A stretch of DNA of 64,000 nt, from the NCBI GenBank assembly GCA_035550515.1, contig DASZOZ010000005.1:1-64000 (forward strand), in the 5' to 3' direction. The translations under genes were made by a program, and so were the position numbers. This DNA comes from DATARH01 sp035550515. GTDB lineage: Bacteria > Pseudomonadota > Alphaproteobacteria > ATCC43930 > CGMCC-115725. This document shows, one piece after another, positions 16,457 through 24,893 of the stretch (within the stretch, counting starts at the first letter, position 1; every line of letters starts with the position of its first letter). The notes below the pieces were generated by a model. That model was given only the letters and a program-made list of their open reading frames with translations. It was not told the origin of the DNA and did no database searches.

Positions 16457-17929
16457 TCAGTCCCAGGGCGTCTCGGCGGCGGCGTTGCGGCCGGCGATGC
16501 GGCCGAAGGCGAGGCACTCGCCGATATTGCCGGTACCCTGGTAGAGATAACTGTAGATCGAGCCGAGTTCACCGGCGCTGTAGAGACGGGGGATGGGCGT
16601 GCCGTCCGGGCGGACGATCTGCGCCCGCTCGTTGCGCCGCGGCCCACCCTGGGTGTTGAGCATCGAGGGCGACAGTTCGACCGCGTAATACGGTCCGTCG
16701 CCGAGCGGCTGCAGCATCAGCTTGCGGCCGAATGCGGCATCCCGGCCGGCGTCGCAAGCGCGGTTCCACTGCGCCACGCTCTCGCTCAGCACGGCCGGGT
16801 CGAGACCGATCGCGGCGGTGAGCGCGGCGAGGCTGTCGCCTTTCCTGATCCAGCCTTTCGCCAGCTCGGCGCGGTTGTCGGGGCTCCACTCGTATTTCTC
16901 GATGATCTGGGTCCAGCCGTGGCTCGGGTGCATGTCGTAGAGCGGGCCGGCAGTGAACAGCCGGTGGTCGAAGATCATGAACATCGGGCATGGCGTCGAC
17001 AGCGGCAGCCAGCGCCCGTTGACCGGCACCTTGCCGTGCCGGGTCTTGAACTTCTCGTCGCAGAAGCGGCGCCCGTCGGGGCCGACGACGATCATGCCGC
17101 CCGGCTGCTCCTTGCTGTAGTGCAACGCCTGCATCGAGAAGCTGGTGCGGATTTCGGGCACTTTGAGCGCCATCGACGGGCCGGCGTAATTGTTCATGTG
17201 CCAGAGGTCGGCGCCGACCGACATCGCCATGGTGATGCCGTCGCCTTCGTTGTAAGGGCTGCCCGAGGTGTAGCAATAGGGGATGCCGGGCAGGTAGTTG
17301 CGGATCATCTCCTGGTTGTTCTCGAACCCGCCGCAGGTCAGTACCACGCCCTTGCGCGCCTTCACGTAAAGCGATTTCTCGCCGCGCCGGGCGCGGATGC
17401 CGAGGATTTCCCTGGTCGCGTCGTGCTGGACCAGTTCGCGGCCCGGGGTCTCGTAGAGCACCGGGATCGGCCGCTCCCTGACCAGGCTTTCGAACCGCTG
17501 CCAGGTGTAGGAATAGCCGTAGGTCGGGCCGTCGTGGAATTTATGCGTGCAGGACGCGCCGGGCAGGTCGGGGAACTCGATGCCGACCGGCGGGTGCTGA
17601 TGCTCCTGCGGATCGCCGCCGAGACCGGCGAGCCAGTCGTTGTTGCGGCACATCTCCTCGGCCCATACAGACACCATCGCCGGCGGCACGGTGTAGGGGC
17701 CGCACAGCGCGGTGAGATAGGCGGCGGCGTCGGCCGCGTCGGAGGTGTTGAGATAGCCCTGGCCGGCGACGCGGGTGTTGCCGCCATGCTCGCCCTCGGG
17801 CGCCTTTTCGAGGATGACGACCTTGGCGCCGCGGTCATGCGCGCTGACCGCCGCCGCGACCCCGGCCGCGCCGAACCCGACCACGACGACATCGGCGTCG
17901 AGGTCCCAAGCTTGTCCTGATCGGCTCAT
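16457..17929 (-). CDS. FAD-dependent oxidoreductase, fumarate reductase/succinate dehydrogenase flavoprotein-like
   Basis: This 490-residue flavoprotein has an N-terminal dinucleotide-binding motif DADVVVVGFGAAGVAAAVSA and EKAPEGEHGGNTRVAGQG, typical of the FAD_binding_2 group (fumarate reductase, 3-ketosteroid dehydrogenase, tricarballylate dehydrogenase). VVLTCGGFENN and LYSAGELGSIYSYLYQGTGNIGECLAFGRIAG close the FAD site. ATG 17929 follows AGGGGAAA. There is no signal peptide, so it is cytoplasmic. It lies 35 bp downstream of the binding-protein gene on the same strand, so it may act on the imported solute. The substrate is unknown. Confidence 0.82.
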   Translation of the reverse strand: MSRSGQAWDLDADVVVVGFGAAGVAAAVSAHDRGAKVVILEKAPEGEHGGNTRVAGQGYLNTSDAADAAAYLTALCGPYTVPPAMVSVWAEEMCRNNDWLAGLGGDPQEHQHPPVGIEFPDLPGASCTHKFHDGPTYGYSYTWQRFESLVRERPIPVLYETPGRELVQHDATREILGIRARRGEKSLYVKARKGVVLTCGGFENNQEMIRNYLPGIPYCYTSGSPYNEGDGITMAMSVGADLWHMNNYAGPSMALKVPEIRTSFSMQALHYSKEQPGGMIVVGPDGRRFCDEKFKTRHGKVPVNGRWLPLSTPCPMFMIFDHRLFTAGPLYDMHPSHGWTQIIEKYEWSPDNRAELAKGWIRKGDSLAALTAAIGLDPAVLSESVAQWNRACDAGRDAAFGRKLMLQPLGDGPYYAVELSPSMLNTQGGPRRNERAQIVRPDGTPIPRLYSAGELGSIYSYLYQGTGNIGECLAFGRIAGRNAAAETPWD

Positions 17930-17964
17930 CGTTTCCCCTAAAAGACCCACCCCGGCGGGTATCT

Positions 17965-19554
17965 TCACTTATCCAGCCACAGATCCTCGAAGCGCCAGCC
18001 GTTGAAGATGCTGTTGACCATCAGCGTCTCGTTTTTCACGTCCTTTTGCCAGCAGGTGGCGGTGCGGTTGAACATGATGATCGGCCGCGCCGCGTCGAGC
18101 TGGAGCTGTTTGTCGATCTCCCACACCAGCTGCCGGCGCTTGTCGGGATCGGCCGTGGCGGACTGCTCGGCGAATTTCTTGTCGAGCTCGGGGTTGCAGT
18201 AGTCGCTGTAGTTTCGCGTCGAGCCGCAGGAATAGTTCTCGAAGAATTGCTGATCGGGGTCGTCGACCGCATTGCCGGTGATGTTGAGCCCGACCTGATA
18301 GTCCTTGCGCGCGATCTTGGGGAACCAGTTGGCGGTCTCGATCGGCTCGAGCTCGCCGTCGATGTAGATCGTCTTGAGCTGGTCGATGAGGATCACCGCG
18401 GGGTCGCGATAGGCGGCGATATTGCGCGTCGACACCTTGATCGGCAGGTGCTTGCCGGCGCCGTAGCCGGCTTTTTCCATCAGCGCGCGGGCATCGGCGC
18501 GGTTCTTTTCGATATCGGGGCCGTAGCCGGGCAGCGTCGCCAGCTGGTCGGGCGGCAGGCCCCACACCCCCTCCGGCGGCGGCTGCATCGCGCCGCCGGC
18601 GTCGCCCTGGCCCTCGCCGAGGATCTGGATAAAGCTCTTGCGGTCGAGCGCCAGCATCACCGCGCGGCGGATGTCGGCGTTGTCGAACGGCGGCTTGGTG
18701 CGGTTGAGCAGGAGGTTGGTGCTGTTGTTGTTCGGCACGACCTGGCAGATCGCGGTCGGGTCCTGGGTGGCGATGTCCTTCATCAGCGGCACCGTGACCT
18801 CGGTGGTGAAGGTCATGTCGAACTTGCCGGCGATAAAGCCGAGGATCGCGGTCGAGCGGTTGGTGACGATCGTGTACTCGATGCCGTCGAGATAGGGCAG
18901 GCCGGGCTTCCAGTAATCCGGGTTCCTGGTGAGCTTGATCGACTCATTGGGCTTGAACTCGACGAACTTGAAGGGGCCGGTGCCGATCGGGTGCTGCCGC
19001 ATCTGCGCCGGCGGGACATGGCAGGGATAGATCGGCGAGTAGCCCGAGGCGAGCAGCGTCAGCAAAGCGGGCTGCGGCCGCTTGAGGTGAAAGACCGCCT
19101 GGTCGTCGCCGTTGGCGGTCACCTCGACGAGGTTGCCGTACCACGACTGGCGCGGGTTGACGCGCAGTTTGGCCTCGGCCTTGCCTTGCAGCAGGTCGAA
19201 GGTGCATTTGACGTCGGCGGCGGTAAAGGGCTTGCCGTCATGCCACTTGACGCCGTGGCGCAGCTTGAAGGTCAGCTCGGTGCCGTCGGCGTTCCACGCC
19301 CAGCTTTCGGCGAGGTCCGGCCGGATCGAATTGAGGCTGTTCTGGGCGACATGCTGGTCGAAGACGACGAGATTGTTGAAGACGCCCATCATCGGCATCA
19401 CGGTCGAGATCGTCGCCTCTTCGAGGATCGACATGCTCGCCGGACTGTCGCGGTGATAGAGGCGCAGCACGCCGCCCGATTTCTGCGCCGATGCGGGATG
19501 CGTCATCACCAGGGCCGCCGCAGCGGCCAACACAAAGCGAACCAGATTGCGCAT
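17965..19554 (-). CDS. ABC transporter substrate-binding protein, family 5 (peptide/nickel type)
   Basis: This 529-residue periplasmic protein has a signal peptide (MRNLVRFVLAAAAALVMTHPASA, cut before QKSGG). The SBP_bac_5 pattern is seen in IRPDLAESWAWNADGTELTFKLRHGVKWHDGKPF and GTGPFKFVEFKPNESIKLTRNPDYW. Start ATG 19554 follows GGAGAG. No permease or ATPase gene is adjacent, so it must share a transporter encoded elsewhere. It probably forms a unit with the downstream flavoprotein. Confidence 0.87.
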   Translation of the reverse strand: MRNLVRFVLAAAAALVMTHPASAQKSGGVLRLYHRDSPASMSILEEATISTVMPMMGVFNNLVVFDQHVAQNSLNSIRPDLAESWAWNADGTELTFKLRHGVKWHDGKPFTAADVKCTFDLLQGKAEAKLRVNPRQSWYGNLVEVTANGDDQAVFHLKRPQPALLTLLASGYSPIYPCHVPPAQMRQHPIGTGPFKFVEFKPNESIKLTRNPDYWKPGLPYLDGIEYTIVTNRSTAILGFIAGKFDMTFTTEVTVPLMKDIATQDPTAICQVVPNNNSTNLLLNRTKPPFDNADIRRAVMLALDRKSFIQILGEGQGDAGGAMQPPPEGVWGLPPDQLATLPGYGPDIEKNRADARALMEKAGYGAGKHLPIKVSTRNIAAYRDPAVILIDQLKTIYIDGELEPIETANWFPKIARKDYQVGLNITGNAVDDPDQQFFENYSCGSTRNYSDYCNPELDKKFAEQSATADPDKRRQLVWEIDKQLQLDAARPIIMFNRTATCWQKDVKNETLMVNSIFNGWRFEDLWLDK

Positions 19555-19755
19555 GAAGCTCTCCAACAAACGCCGCGATTGGGGCGGGCGGGCAGGCCGC
19601 TGTCAACCGGCGGCTCGGCAAGGGTGTTGCGCGTAAAAGCTCGTCATTTCCGGTCCATCGCCTCGCGAGGCGGGCGGCATCCTTGACGATCATGCGAGTG
19701 GCGCGCGACAGTTGCCGCTTCGCTGTCGTGCATCCGCAATCGGAGGAAACCCATC

Positions 19756-20955
19756 GTGAGCGTCGGATCCTTGCCGCTGTCGGGCTACACCGTCCTCGAC
19801 CTGACCCATGCCCGCGCGGGACCGACCGCGGTGCGCCAGTTTGCCGATTGGGGCGCCGATGTGATCAAGATCGAGCCGCCCGGCGGCCCCGGCACCGACA
19901 TCACCGGCTCGCGCCGCGACGGTTTCGACTTCCAGAACCTGCACCGCAACAAGCGCAGCCTGGCGATCAACCTGAAGACCAAGGAAGGGCTGGCGATCTT
20001 TATGAAGCTGGCGGCGAAGGCCGATGTCATCGTCGAGAATTTCCGTTCGACGGTGAAGCACCGGCTGGGCGTCGACTACGAGTCGGTGAAGAAGATCAAC
20101 CCGCGCATCGTCTATGGCAGCATCTCCGGCTTCGGCCAGACCGGACCCTATGCGAAGCGGCCCGGCGTCGACCAGATCGCCCAGGGCATGGGCGGCCTGA
20201 TGTCGATCACCGGCTTTCCGGGCCAGGGGCCGGTGCGCGTCGGCATCCCGATCGACGATTTGTGCGCCGGCCTGCTGCTGGCGCAGGCGATGATGATGGC
20301 GCTGATCGAGCGCGAGAAGACCGGCGAGGGGCAGTGGGTCCATACCTCGCTGCTCGAAGCGCAGATCTTCATGCTCGACTTCCAGGGCTCGCGCTGGCTG
20401 CAGGCCGGCGAAGTCGCCAAGCAGGCCGGCAACGACCATCCGACGGGCATCCCGACCGGGCTGTTCCCGACCGCGGACGGGCAGATCAACATCGCCGCCT
20501 CGGGCGACAATCTCTACAGGCGCTTCTGCGAGGCGGCCGAGGTGCCGCATCTGCTGACCGACCCGGATTACGCGACCGGACCGCAGCGGTCGAAGAACCG
20601 CAAGAAGCTCAACGAGGTCATCAGCGAGGTCACCAGGCAGAAGCCGAGCGCCTACTGGATCAAGCTGCTGAACGAGGTCGGCGTGCCGTGCGGCCCGCTC
20701 TACACGATCGACCAGACCTTCAACGACCCGCAGGTGCAGCACCTCGAAATGGCGCGGCCGATGGACCACCACCGGCTGGGCGAGCTGAAGGTGGTCGGCC
20801 AGGCGATCAACATGACGAAGACGCCGGAGCCGGCGCGCATGCGCCTGCCGACCCCGGACAACGGCCAGCATAACGACGAAATCCTGCGCGAGCTCGGCTA
20901 CAACCAGGCCGAGATTGCCGGATTTCGCGATGCGGGCGTGTTTGCGGCCGCGTAA
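19756..20955 (+). CDS. CaiB/BaiF family (class III) CoA-transferase
   Basis: This 399-residue enzyme moves CoA between carboxylic acids through an aspartyl-CoA thioester. The catalytic Asp lies in RPGVDQIAQGMGGLMSITG (about residue 138). ADWGADVIKIEPPGG and ENFRSTVKHRLGVDYESVKKINPRIVYGSISGFGQTGPY are family signatures. GTG 19756 follows GGAGG by 9 nt. A crotonase and a polysaccharide-deacetylase-like gene follow on the same strand with gaps of 36 and 6 bp, suggesting an acid-activation operon. The acid is unknown. Confidence 0.88.
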   Translation: MSVGSLPLSGYTVLDLTHARAGPTAVRQFADWGADVIKIEPPGGPGTDITGSRRDGFDFQNLHRNKRSLAINLKTKEGLAIFMKLAAKADVIVENFRSTVKHRLGVDYESVKKINPRIVYGSISGFGQTGPYAKRPGVDQIAQGMGGLMSITGFPGQGPVRVGIPIDDLCAGLLLAQAMMMALIEREKTGEGQWVHTSLLEAQIFMLDFQGSRWLQAGEVAKQAGNDHPTGIPTGLFPTADGQINIAASGDNLYRRFCEAAEVPHLLTDPDYATGPQRSKNRKKLNEVISEVTRQKPSAYWIKLLNEVGVPCGPLYTIDQTFNDPQVQHLEMARPMDHHRLGELKVVGQAINMTKTPEPARMRLPTPDNGQHNDEILRELGYNQAEIAGFRDAGVFAAA

Positions 20956-20991
20956 ATCGCCGGCATTTTGCCTGACCAAGAAGGAAATCAC

Positions 20992-21795
20992 ATGCTCGAC
21001 CAGCCCCTTGTTTCCGCGAAGATGCTCTATGAGAAGGATGGCGGCGTCGGCCGGATCATCTTCAACAACCCGGCGCGGCATAACGCGGTGTCGCTCGATA
21101 TGTGGCAGGCCGTGGCGCAGATCATGGCGGATTTCGAGGGCGACCCCGATGTCCGGGTGATCGTGCTGTCCGGCGCCGGCGGCAAGGCGTTTGTCTCGGG
21201 CGCCGATATCTCCGAGTTCAAGGAAAAGCGCGCGACCGCCGAGGCGGCCGAGGAATACGCGCGGGTCTCGGAAAGCGCCCGGCTGGCACTGCAGAACACG
21301 CTGAAGCCGACGATCGCGATGATCCGCGGCTACTGCATCGGCGGCGGCATGGCGACGGCGCTGGCCTGCGACATCCGCATCGCCGCGGAAGGCTCGCGGT
21401 TCGGCATCCCGGCGGCGAAGCTCGGCCTTGGCTATGCCTATGACGGGATCAAGAAGCTGATCGACATCGTCGGCCCGGCTTATGCGCGCGAGATTTTCTA
21501 TACCGCGCGGCAGTTCACCACCGAGGAGGCGCTGCGCATGGGGCTGGTGAACCAGGTGGTGCCGGACGCCGAGCTCGAGGGCTATGTCGACAATTACTGC
21601 AAGACCATCGCCGGCAACGCGCCGCTGACGGTCCGCGCGGTCAAGCAGATCGTCCGCGAGGCGCTCAAGGACGAGGCGGCGCGCGACATGGAGCTGTGCA
21701 AGCGGGTCGTCGCCGAATGCTTTGCCAGCGAGGACTACACCGAAGGCCGCACCGCCTTCATGGAAAAACGCCGCCCGATGTTCAAGGGGCGGTGA
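20992..21795 (+). CDS. Enoyl-CoA hydratase/isomerase (crotonase) family protein lacking both hydratase glutamates
   Basis: This 267-residue protein has the crotonase oxyanion-hole segments GKAFVSGADISEF (65-76) and GYCIGGGMATALACD (113-127). The two acid/base glutamates of enoyl-CoA hydratase are replaced by Ala121 (GGGMA for GGGCE) and Ala141 (GIPAAKLG for QPEILLG). A standard hydratase reaction is therefore unlikely. Other crotonases (decarboxylases, thioester hydrolases, ring-opening enzymes) use different residues. ATG 20992 follows AAGGAA. It is in an apparent operon with the CoA-transferase. Confidence 0.85.
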   Translation: MLDQPLVSAKMLYEKDGGVGRIIFNNPARHNAVSLDMWQAVAQIMADFEGDPDVRVIVLSGAGGKAFVSGADISEFKEKRATAEAAEEYARVSESARLALQNTLKPTIAMIRGYCIGGGMATALACDIRIAAEGSRFGIPAAKLGLGYAYDGIKKLIDIVGPAYAREIFYTARQFTTEEALRMGLVNQVVPDAELEGYVDNYCKTIAGNAPLTVRAVKQIVREALKDEAARDMELCKRVVAECFASEDYTEGRTAFMEKRRPMFKGR

Positions 21796-21801
21796 TCGCC
21801 G

Positions 21802-22695
21802 ATGAAACTCCCGCGCCACGGCCGCTACGACTACGTGCCGATCCACCGGCGGCCGGTCTATGACTGGCCGGAGGGCAAACGGCTCGCGGTGTTCTTTTGC
21901 AACAACATCGAGTTCTTCGCGTTTCGCGCCGGGCTCGGCAGCGATTCGACGGGCGCGCCGAGCGACCAGAACCAGCGTAATTACGCCTGGCGCGATTACG
22001 GCAACCGGGTCGGCATCTGGTCCTATTTCGACCTGCTCGACGAGTTCGGCCTGCCCGGCGCGCATAACGTCAACTCGGCGGTGCTGGAGGAATGCCCGGC
22101 GATCGTCGCGCGGATGAACGCGCGCGGCGACGAATATGTCGGCCACGGCCGCACCAACTCCGAGCGCCAGGACGGGCTGTGGGAGGAAGACGAGGCGCGG
22201 CTGATCGCCGAATGCACCGAGGTGGTGGCGCGGCTTTCCGGCAAGCGGCCGACCGGTTGGCTGGGGCCCTATCTGGCGCAGACCGGGGTGACGCTCGACC
22301 TGCTCAAGGAGGCCGGCTACCGCTATTGCATGGACTGGGCGCTCGACGACCAGCCGATCTGGATGACGACGCGCGCCGGGCCGATCCTCTCGGTGCCGTA
22401 CCCGATCGAGCTGAACGACTCGCCGAGCCTGGTGTTCCGCCGCCATACCGGGCGGATGTTCGAGGAAATGCTGGTCGACCAGTTCGACGAGATGCTCGAC
22501 CAGTCGCGCAAATATCCGCTGGTCTATTCGGTCGCGCTGCACCCGTTCATCATCGGCCAGCCGTTCCGCCTGCGCGCGCTGCGGCGGGCGCTCCGCCACA
22601 TCATGGAACACAAGGACGCGCTGTGGATCACCACGCCGGGCGAGATCGCCCGGTACTGCGAGGGGCTGCCGAAGGGCGTGGTGCCGGGGTCGTAG
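21802..22695 (+). CDS. Polysaccharide deacetylase family protein (allantoinase PuuE-like)
   Basis: This 297-residue NodB-fold hydrolase has KRLAVFFCNNIEFFAF (strand 1, where most members have an Asp-Asp metal pair but here Asn-Asn/Glu), VGHGRTNSERQDGLWEEDE, GWLGPYLAQTGVTLDLLKEAGYRYCMDW and VALHPFIIGQPFRLRALRRALRHI. Members without a secretion signal often act on small amides and not on polysaccharide. Start ATG 21802 is 6 bp after the crotonase stop. The changed metal motif makes the chemistry uncertain. Confidence 0.78.
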   Translation: MKLPRHGRYDYVPIHRRPVYDWPEGKRLAVFFCNNIEFFAFRAGLGSDSTGAPSDQNQRNYAWRDYGNRVGIWSYFDLLDEFGLPGAHNVNSAVLEECPAIVARMNARGDEYVGHGRTNSERQDGLWEEDEARLIAECTEVVARLSGKRPTGWLGPYLAQTGVTLDLLKEAGYRYCMDWALDDQPIWMTTRAGPILSVPYPIELNDSPSLVFRRHTGRMFEEMLVDQFDEMLDQSRKYPLVYSVALHPFIIGQPFRLRALRRALRHIMEHKDALWITTPGEIARYCEGLPKGVVPGS

Positions 22696-22735
22696 GGGAG
22701 AAGAAGAGAGCGCTAAAGCGTTTCAGGATGCTGAC

Positions 22736-22767
22736 AAACCCCGTCGTTTTGGCGGGGTTTGTTTTTT
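22736..22767 (+). terminator. Intrinsic terminator in the left end of the IS
   Basis: AAACCCCG (22736-22743) and CGGGGTTT (22753-22760) form an 8-bp stem, followed by GTTTTTT. It faces + strand transcription from the deacetylase operon and would protect the transposase gene from antisense read-in. Confidence 0.7.
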
Positions 22768-22823
22768 AAGGGCCGGACGGCGGGCTGTCGTTGGGTTGCT
22801 CTGAGAGAGGCCGGGCCTATGGC

Positions 22824-24188
22824 TCAGGCGGGTTGTGGGGCGGTGGCGGCGATGGCGAGGGCGATCTTTTTGATGTTCTGGGCGGCGGCGGCGAGGAGGC
22901 ACTGCTCGGCCATCCGCCTCAATCCTCGGAAGCGGGCGTAACGGTGGTCGTGGAGCTGCTTGGCATCGGCGAAGCTGCGCTCGACGGTCTCCTTGCGTCG
23001 CTGGTAGACACGCTTGCCCCAGGGCGTGAGCCGATTGAAGTCGATCTTCTCCTTGGCCGCCTGCCAGAGATGGCGGGTGAGGATCTTGGTGGCGTTGGCG
23101 CTGGCGGTGCAGGAGGCCAAGAGCGGGCATGAGCGGCAACGCTCGGGGTCGGAGTGATATTGCCGGTAGCCCTCGCGGTTGGTCGTGCGGTAGGCCAGCA
23201 GCTGGCCCTCGGGGCAGCGATAGACGTCCGCCGCGCGCTCGTAGACGAAGTCGCGCTTGCGCAGAAAGCCGGCGCGGTGGGTCGGCCGGCTGTAGCCGAT
23301 CACCCCGGCAATGCCGCGCTCCTGAAGACCGCGGGCGATGCCGGCGGTGTAGTAGCCGGCATCCAGCCCCACCGCCGCGACGTTGAACCCGAACCGCTCG
23401 CGCTGGCGGTCGAGCCGCCCGAGATAGGGGATGCTGTCGTGTAGGCTGGCCGGCGTTACATAAGTATCGGTGATGATGGCGCAGCGCCCGTCCACCGTGC
23501 GGTGGTCGAGATAGAAGAACCCCTTGGGCTTGCCGTCGCGCACCATGTAGCCGCTGTCGGGGTCGGTGCGGCTGATCTTGGTCGCCTTCACCGGCGGCGC
23601 GTGAGGCTTTGCCTTGAGCGGCCCCTTGCCGTGCCCGGCGCGGTCCGCCTCGATCGCCCGGTCGAGGGCGTCGAGGTAGTCCGCCCGCGACTTCGACACC
23701 GCGGCGATATCGTACCTGTTCTTGTTGGCGTTCGCCTTCAGGTGCGTCGAATCGCTGTACAGCACCGTGCCGTCGACCAGACCCAGCCCGATCGCCTGCA
23801 CCACGATCTGGTCGAAAATCTCCTGATACACCGTACTCTCGGCAAACCGCCGACGCCGGTTCTGGCTCAACGTCGAGGCGTCCGGCACGGGGTCGGTCAA
23901 CCGCAGGTCAAGAAACCAGCGATAGGCCACATTGACCGCGATCTCGCGCATCAACTGCCGCTCCGAGCGCACCCCAAACAGGTAGCCGATCAGCAATATC
24001 TTGAGCAAAACCGCGGGATCGAGCGCCGGACGCCCGTTGTCCGGGCAGTACAGATGCGCCACCCGATCGCGGACGAAACCAAACTCGATCGACCGGGCCA
24101 CCTTGCGCAGCAGGTGATCCGCCGGAACCAACTCCTCCAGCGTCACGATCTCTAGCGCCGCCTGCCGCGGCGAGGGCTTCTTCAACAT
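22824..24188 (-). CDS. IS1182 family transposase
   Basis: This 454-residue DDE transposase has the N-terminal DUF772-like region (DPAVLLKILLIGYLFGVRSERQLMRE), catalytic Asp in LYSDSTHLKANANK, Asp in VGLDAGYYTAG and Glu in ETVERSFADAKQLHDHRYARFRG. A Cys cluster (RCRSCPLLASCTA) is typical of the IS1182/IS5-like group. The frame is complete. ATG 24188 is preferred over an ATG five codons upstream. Confidence 0.9.
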   Translation of the reverse strand: MLKKPSPRQAALEIVTLEELVPADHLLRKVARSIEFGFVRDRVAHLYCPDNGRPALDPAVLLKILLIGYLFGVRSERQLMREIAVNVAYRWFLDLRLTDPVPDASTLSQNRRRRFAESTVYQEIFDQIVVQAIGLGLVDGTVLYSDSTHLKANANKNRYDIAAVSKSRADYLDALDRAIEADRAGHGKGPLKAKPHAPPVKATKISRTDPDSGYMVRDGKPKGFFYLDHRTVDGRCAIITDTYVTPASLHDSIPYLGRLDRQRERFGFNVAAVGLDAGYYTAGIARGLQERGIAGVIGYSRPTHRAGFLRKRDFVYERAADVYRCPEGQLLAYRTTNREGYRQYHSDPERCRSCPLLASCTASANATKILTRHLWQAAKEKIDFNRLTPWGKRVYQRRKETVERSFADAKQLHDHRYARFRGLRRMAEQCLLAAAAQNIKKIALAIAATAPQPA

Positions 24189-24263
24189 GACCCATTGAAT
24201 CAAAAGCCCCCGCCAGAGGCGAGGACTTTGTCAGCAATCTGGAACGCTAAAGCGTTTTCTGTT

Positions 24264-24893
24264 CTACCTGGCCGCCGGCACCCAGTTGTTGCGGCGGGCG
24301 ACTTCGGCGACGACGCGGGCGATTTCCGCGCCGACCTTGGCGGCATCGGCGTCGACGCCGGTTTCGCGGCCGGTCGCACCGCTTTGCGGCGGCGCCGGCG
24401 GCGCGGTGCGCGAGTCGACGGCAAAGCTCTGGACGTTCTGCATCGTGCCGTTGCCCAAGGTCGCCTTGATGTCGACCTGGGCGATGACCGCGCTGTGCTC
24501 GTTGCCGACGCGGCGGCGCGCGCCTTCGTCGATCGCCCGGAAGGTGCCGCTGACGATCAGCGCGCGGTAATCGGGGCTGGCGGGCTTGGTGGCGCTGGTG
24601 GCGTCGTAGCCGCGTGCGCGCAGCCGGTCGACGATGGTGTCGGTCACCAGAAACGCCACGGCGCGCCCGACCGAAGCGGCGCGCTGCTGCACCGGCACGC
24701 CCGGCTCCCCGCGATAGAGCGAGAAGCCGAAGCTGCGATCGAGATGCACCGCACCTTCGGGGACGGCAAAGTCGCTGACCACGATAAAGTTGGACGATCC
24801 GTTCGGGACCGTCACACCCTCGACGCAGCCCGCGAGCACCAGCAGGGCGAGGCCGGCGAAGGCCCGTTGCAGAAGCGGCGGCAACCGGGTCAA
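24264..24893 (-). CDS. Outer-membrane-type lipoprotein, DUF4410-like
   Basis: This 209-residue protein starts at TTG 24893 within TTGA, overlapping the stop of the upstream serine hydrolase by 4 bp. The signal peptide carries the lipobox LVLAGC, lipidated at the Cys. FIVVSDFAVPEG, RAVAFLVTDTIVDRLRARGYDA and VSGTFRAIDEG...VIAQVDIKATLGNG resemble DUF4410 proteins. The C-terminus ends ARVVAEVARRNNWVPAA. Role unknown. The IS inserted just beyond its 3' end. Confidence 0.72.
   Translation of the reverse strand: MTRLPPLLQRAFAGLALLVLAGCVEGVTVPNGSSNFIVVSDFAVPEGAVHLDRSFGFSLYRGEPGVPVQQRAASVGRAVAFLVTDTIVDRLRARGYDATSATKPASPDYRALIVSGTFRAIDEGARRRVGNEHSAVIAQVDIKATLGNGTMQNVQSFAVDSRTAPPAPPQSGATGRETGVDADAAKVGAEIARVVAEVARRNNWVPAAR

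Larger units (their letters stand above)
22711..24254 (-). mobile_element. IS1182-like insertion sequence
   Basis: The core inverted ends begin GCTGACAAA at 22730 and end at 24235 (TTTGTCAGC), with TGGCGGGG also conserved inside each end. Outside the core, 22711-22729 and the complement of 24236-24254 still match at 14 of 19 positions, so the true ends may lie at 22711 and 24254. Alternatively CGCTAAAGCGTTT (22711-22723 and 24245-24257) is a 13-bp direct repeat. The transposase occupies almost all of the element and is intact. It landed between the deacetylase operon and a divergent lipoprotein gene. Confidence 0.85.

Noticed and set aside
19690..22611. 973-codon open frame on the minus strand
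   Set aside because: It runs antisense across the CoA-transferase, crotonase and deacetylase genes, all of which have clear motifs and start sites. Its composition (His/Arg/Asp rich) is that of a GC-rich shadow frame. The same applies to long frames opposite secA (57536-60088 +), the TonB receptor (51669-54239 -) and the lactonase (54001-55419 -).
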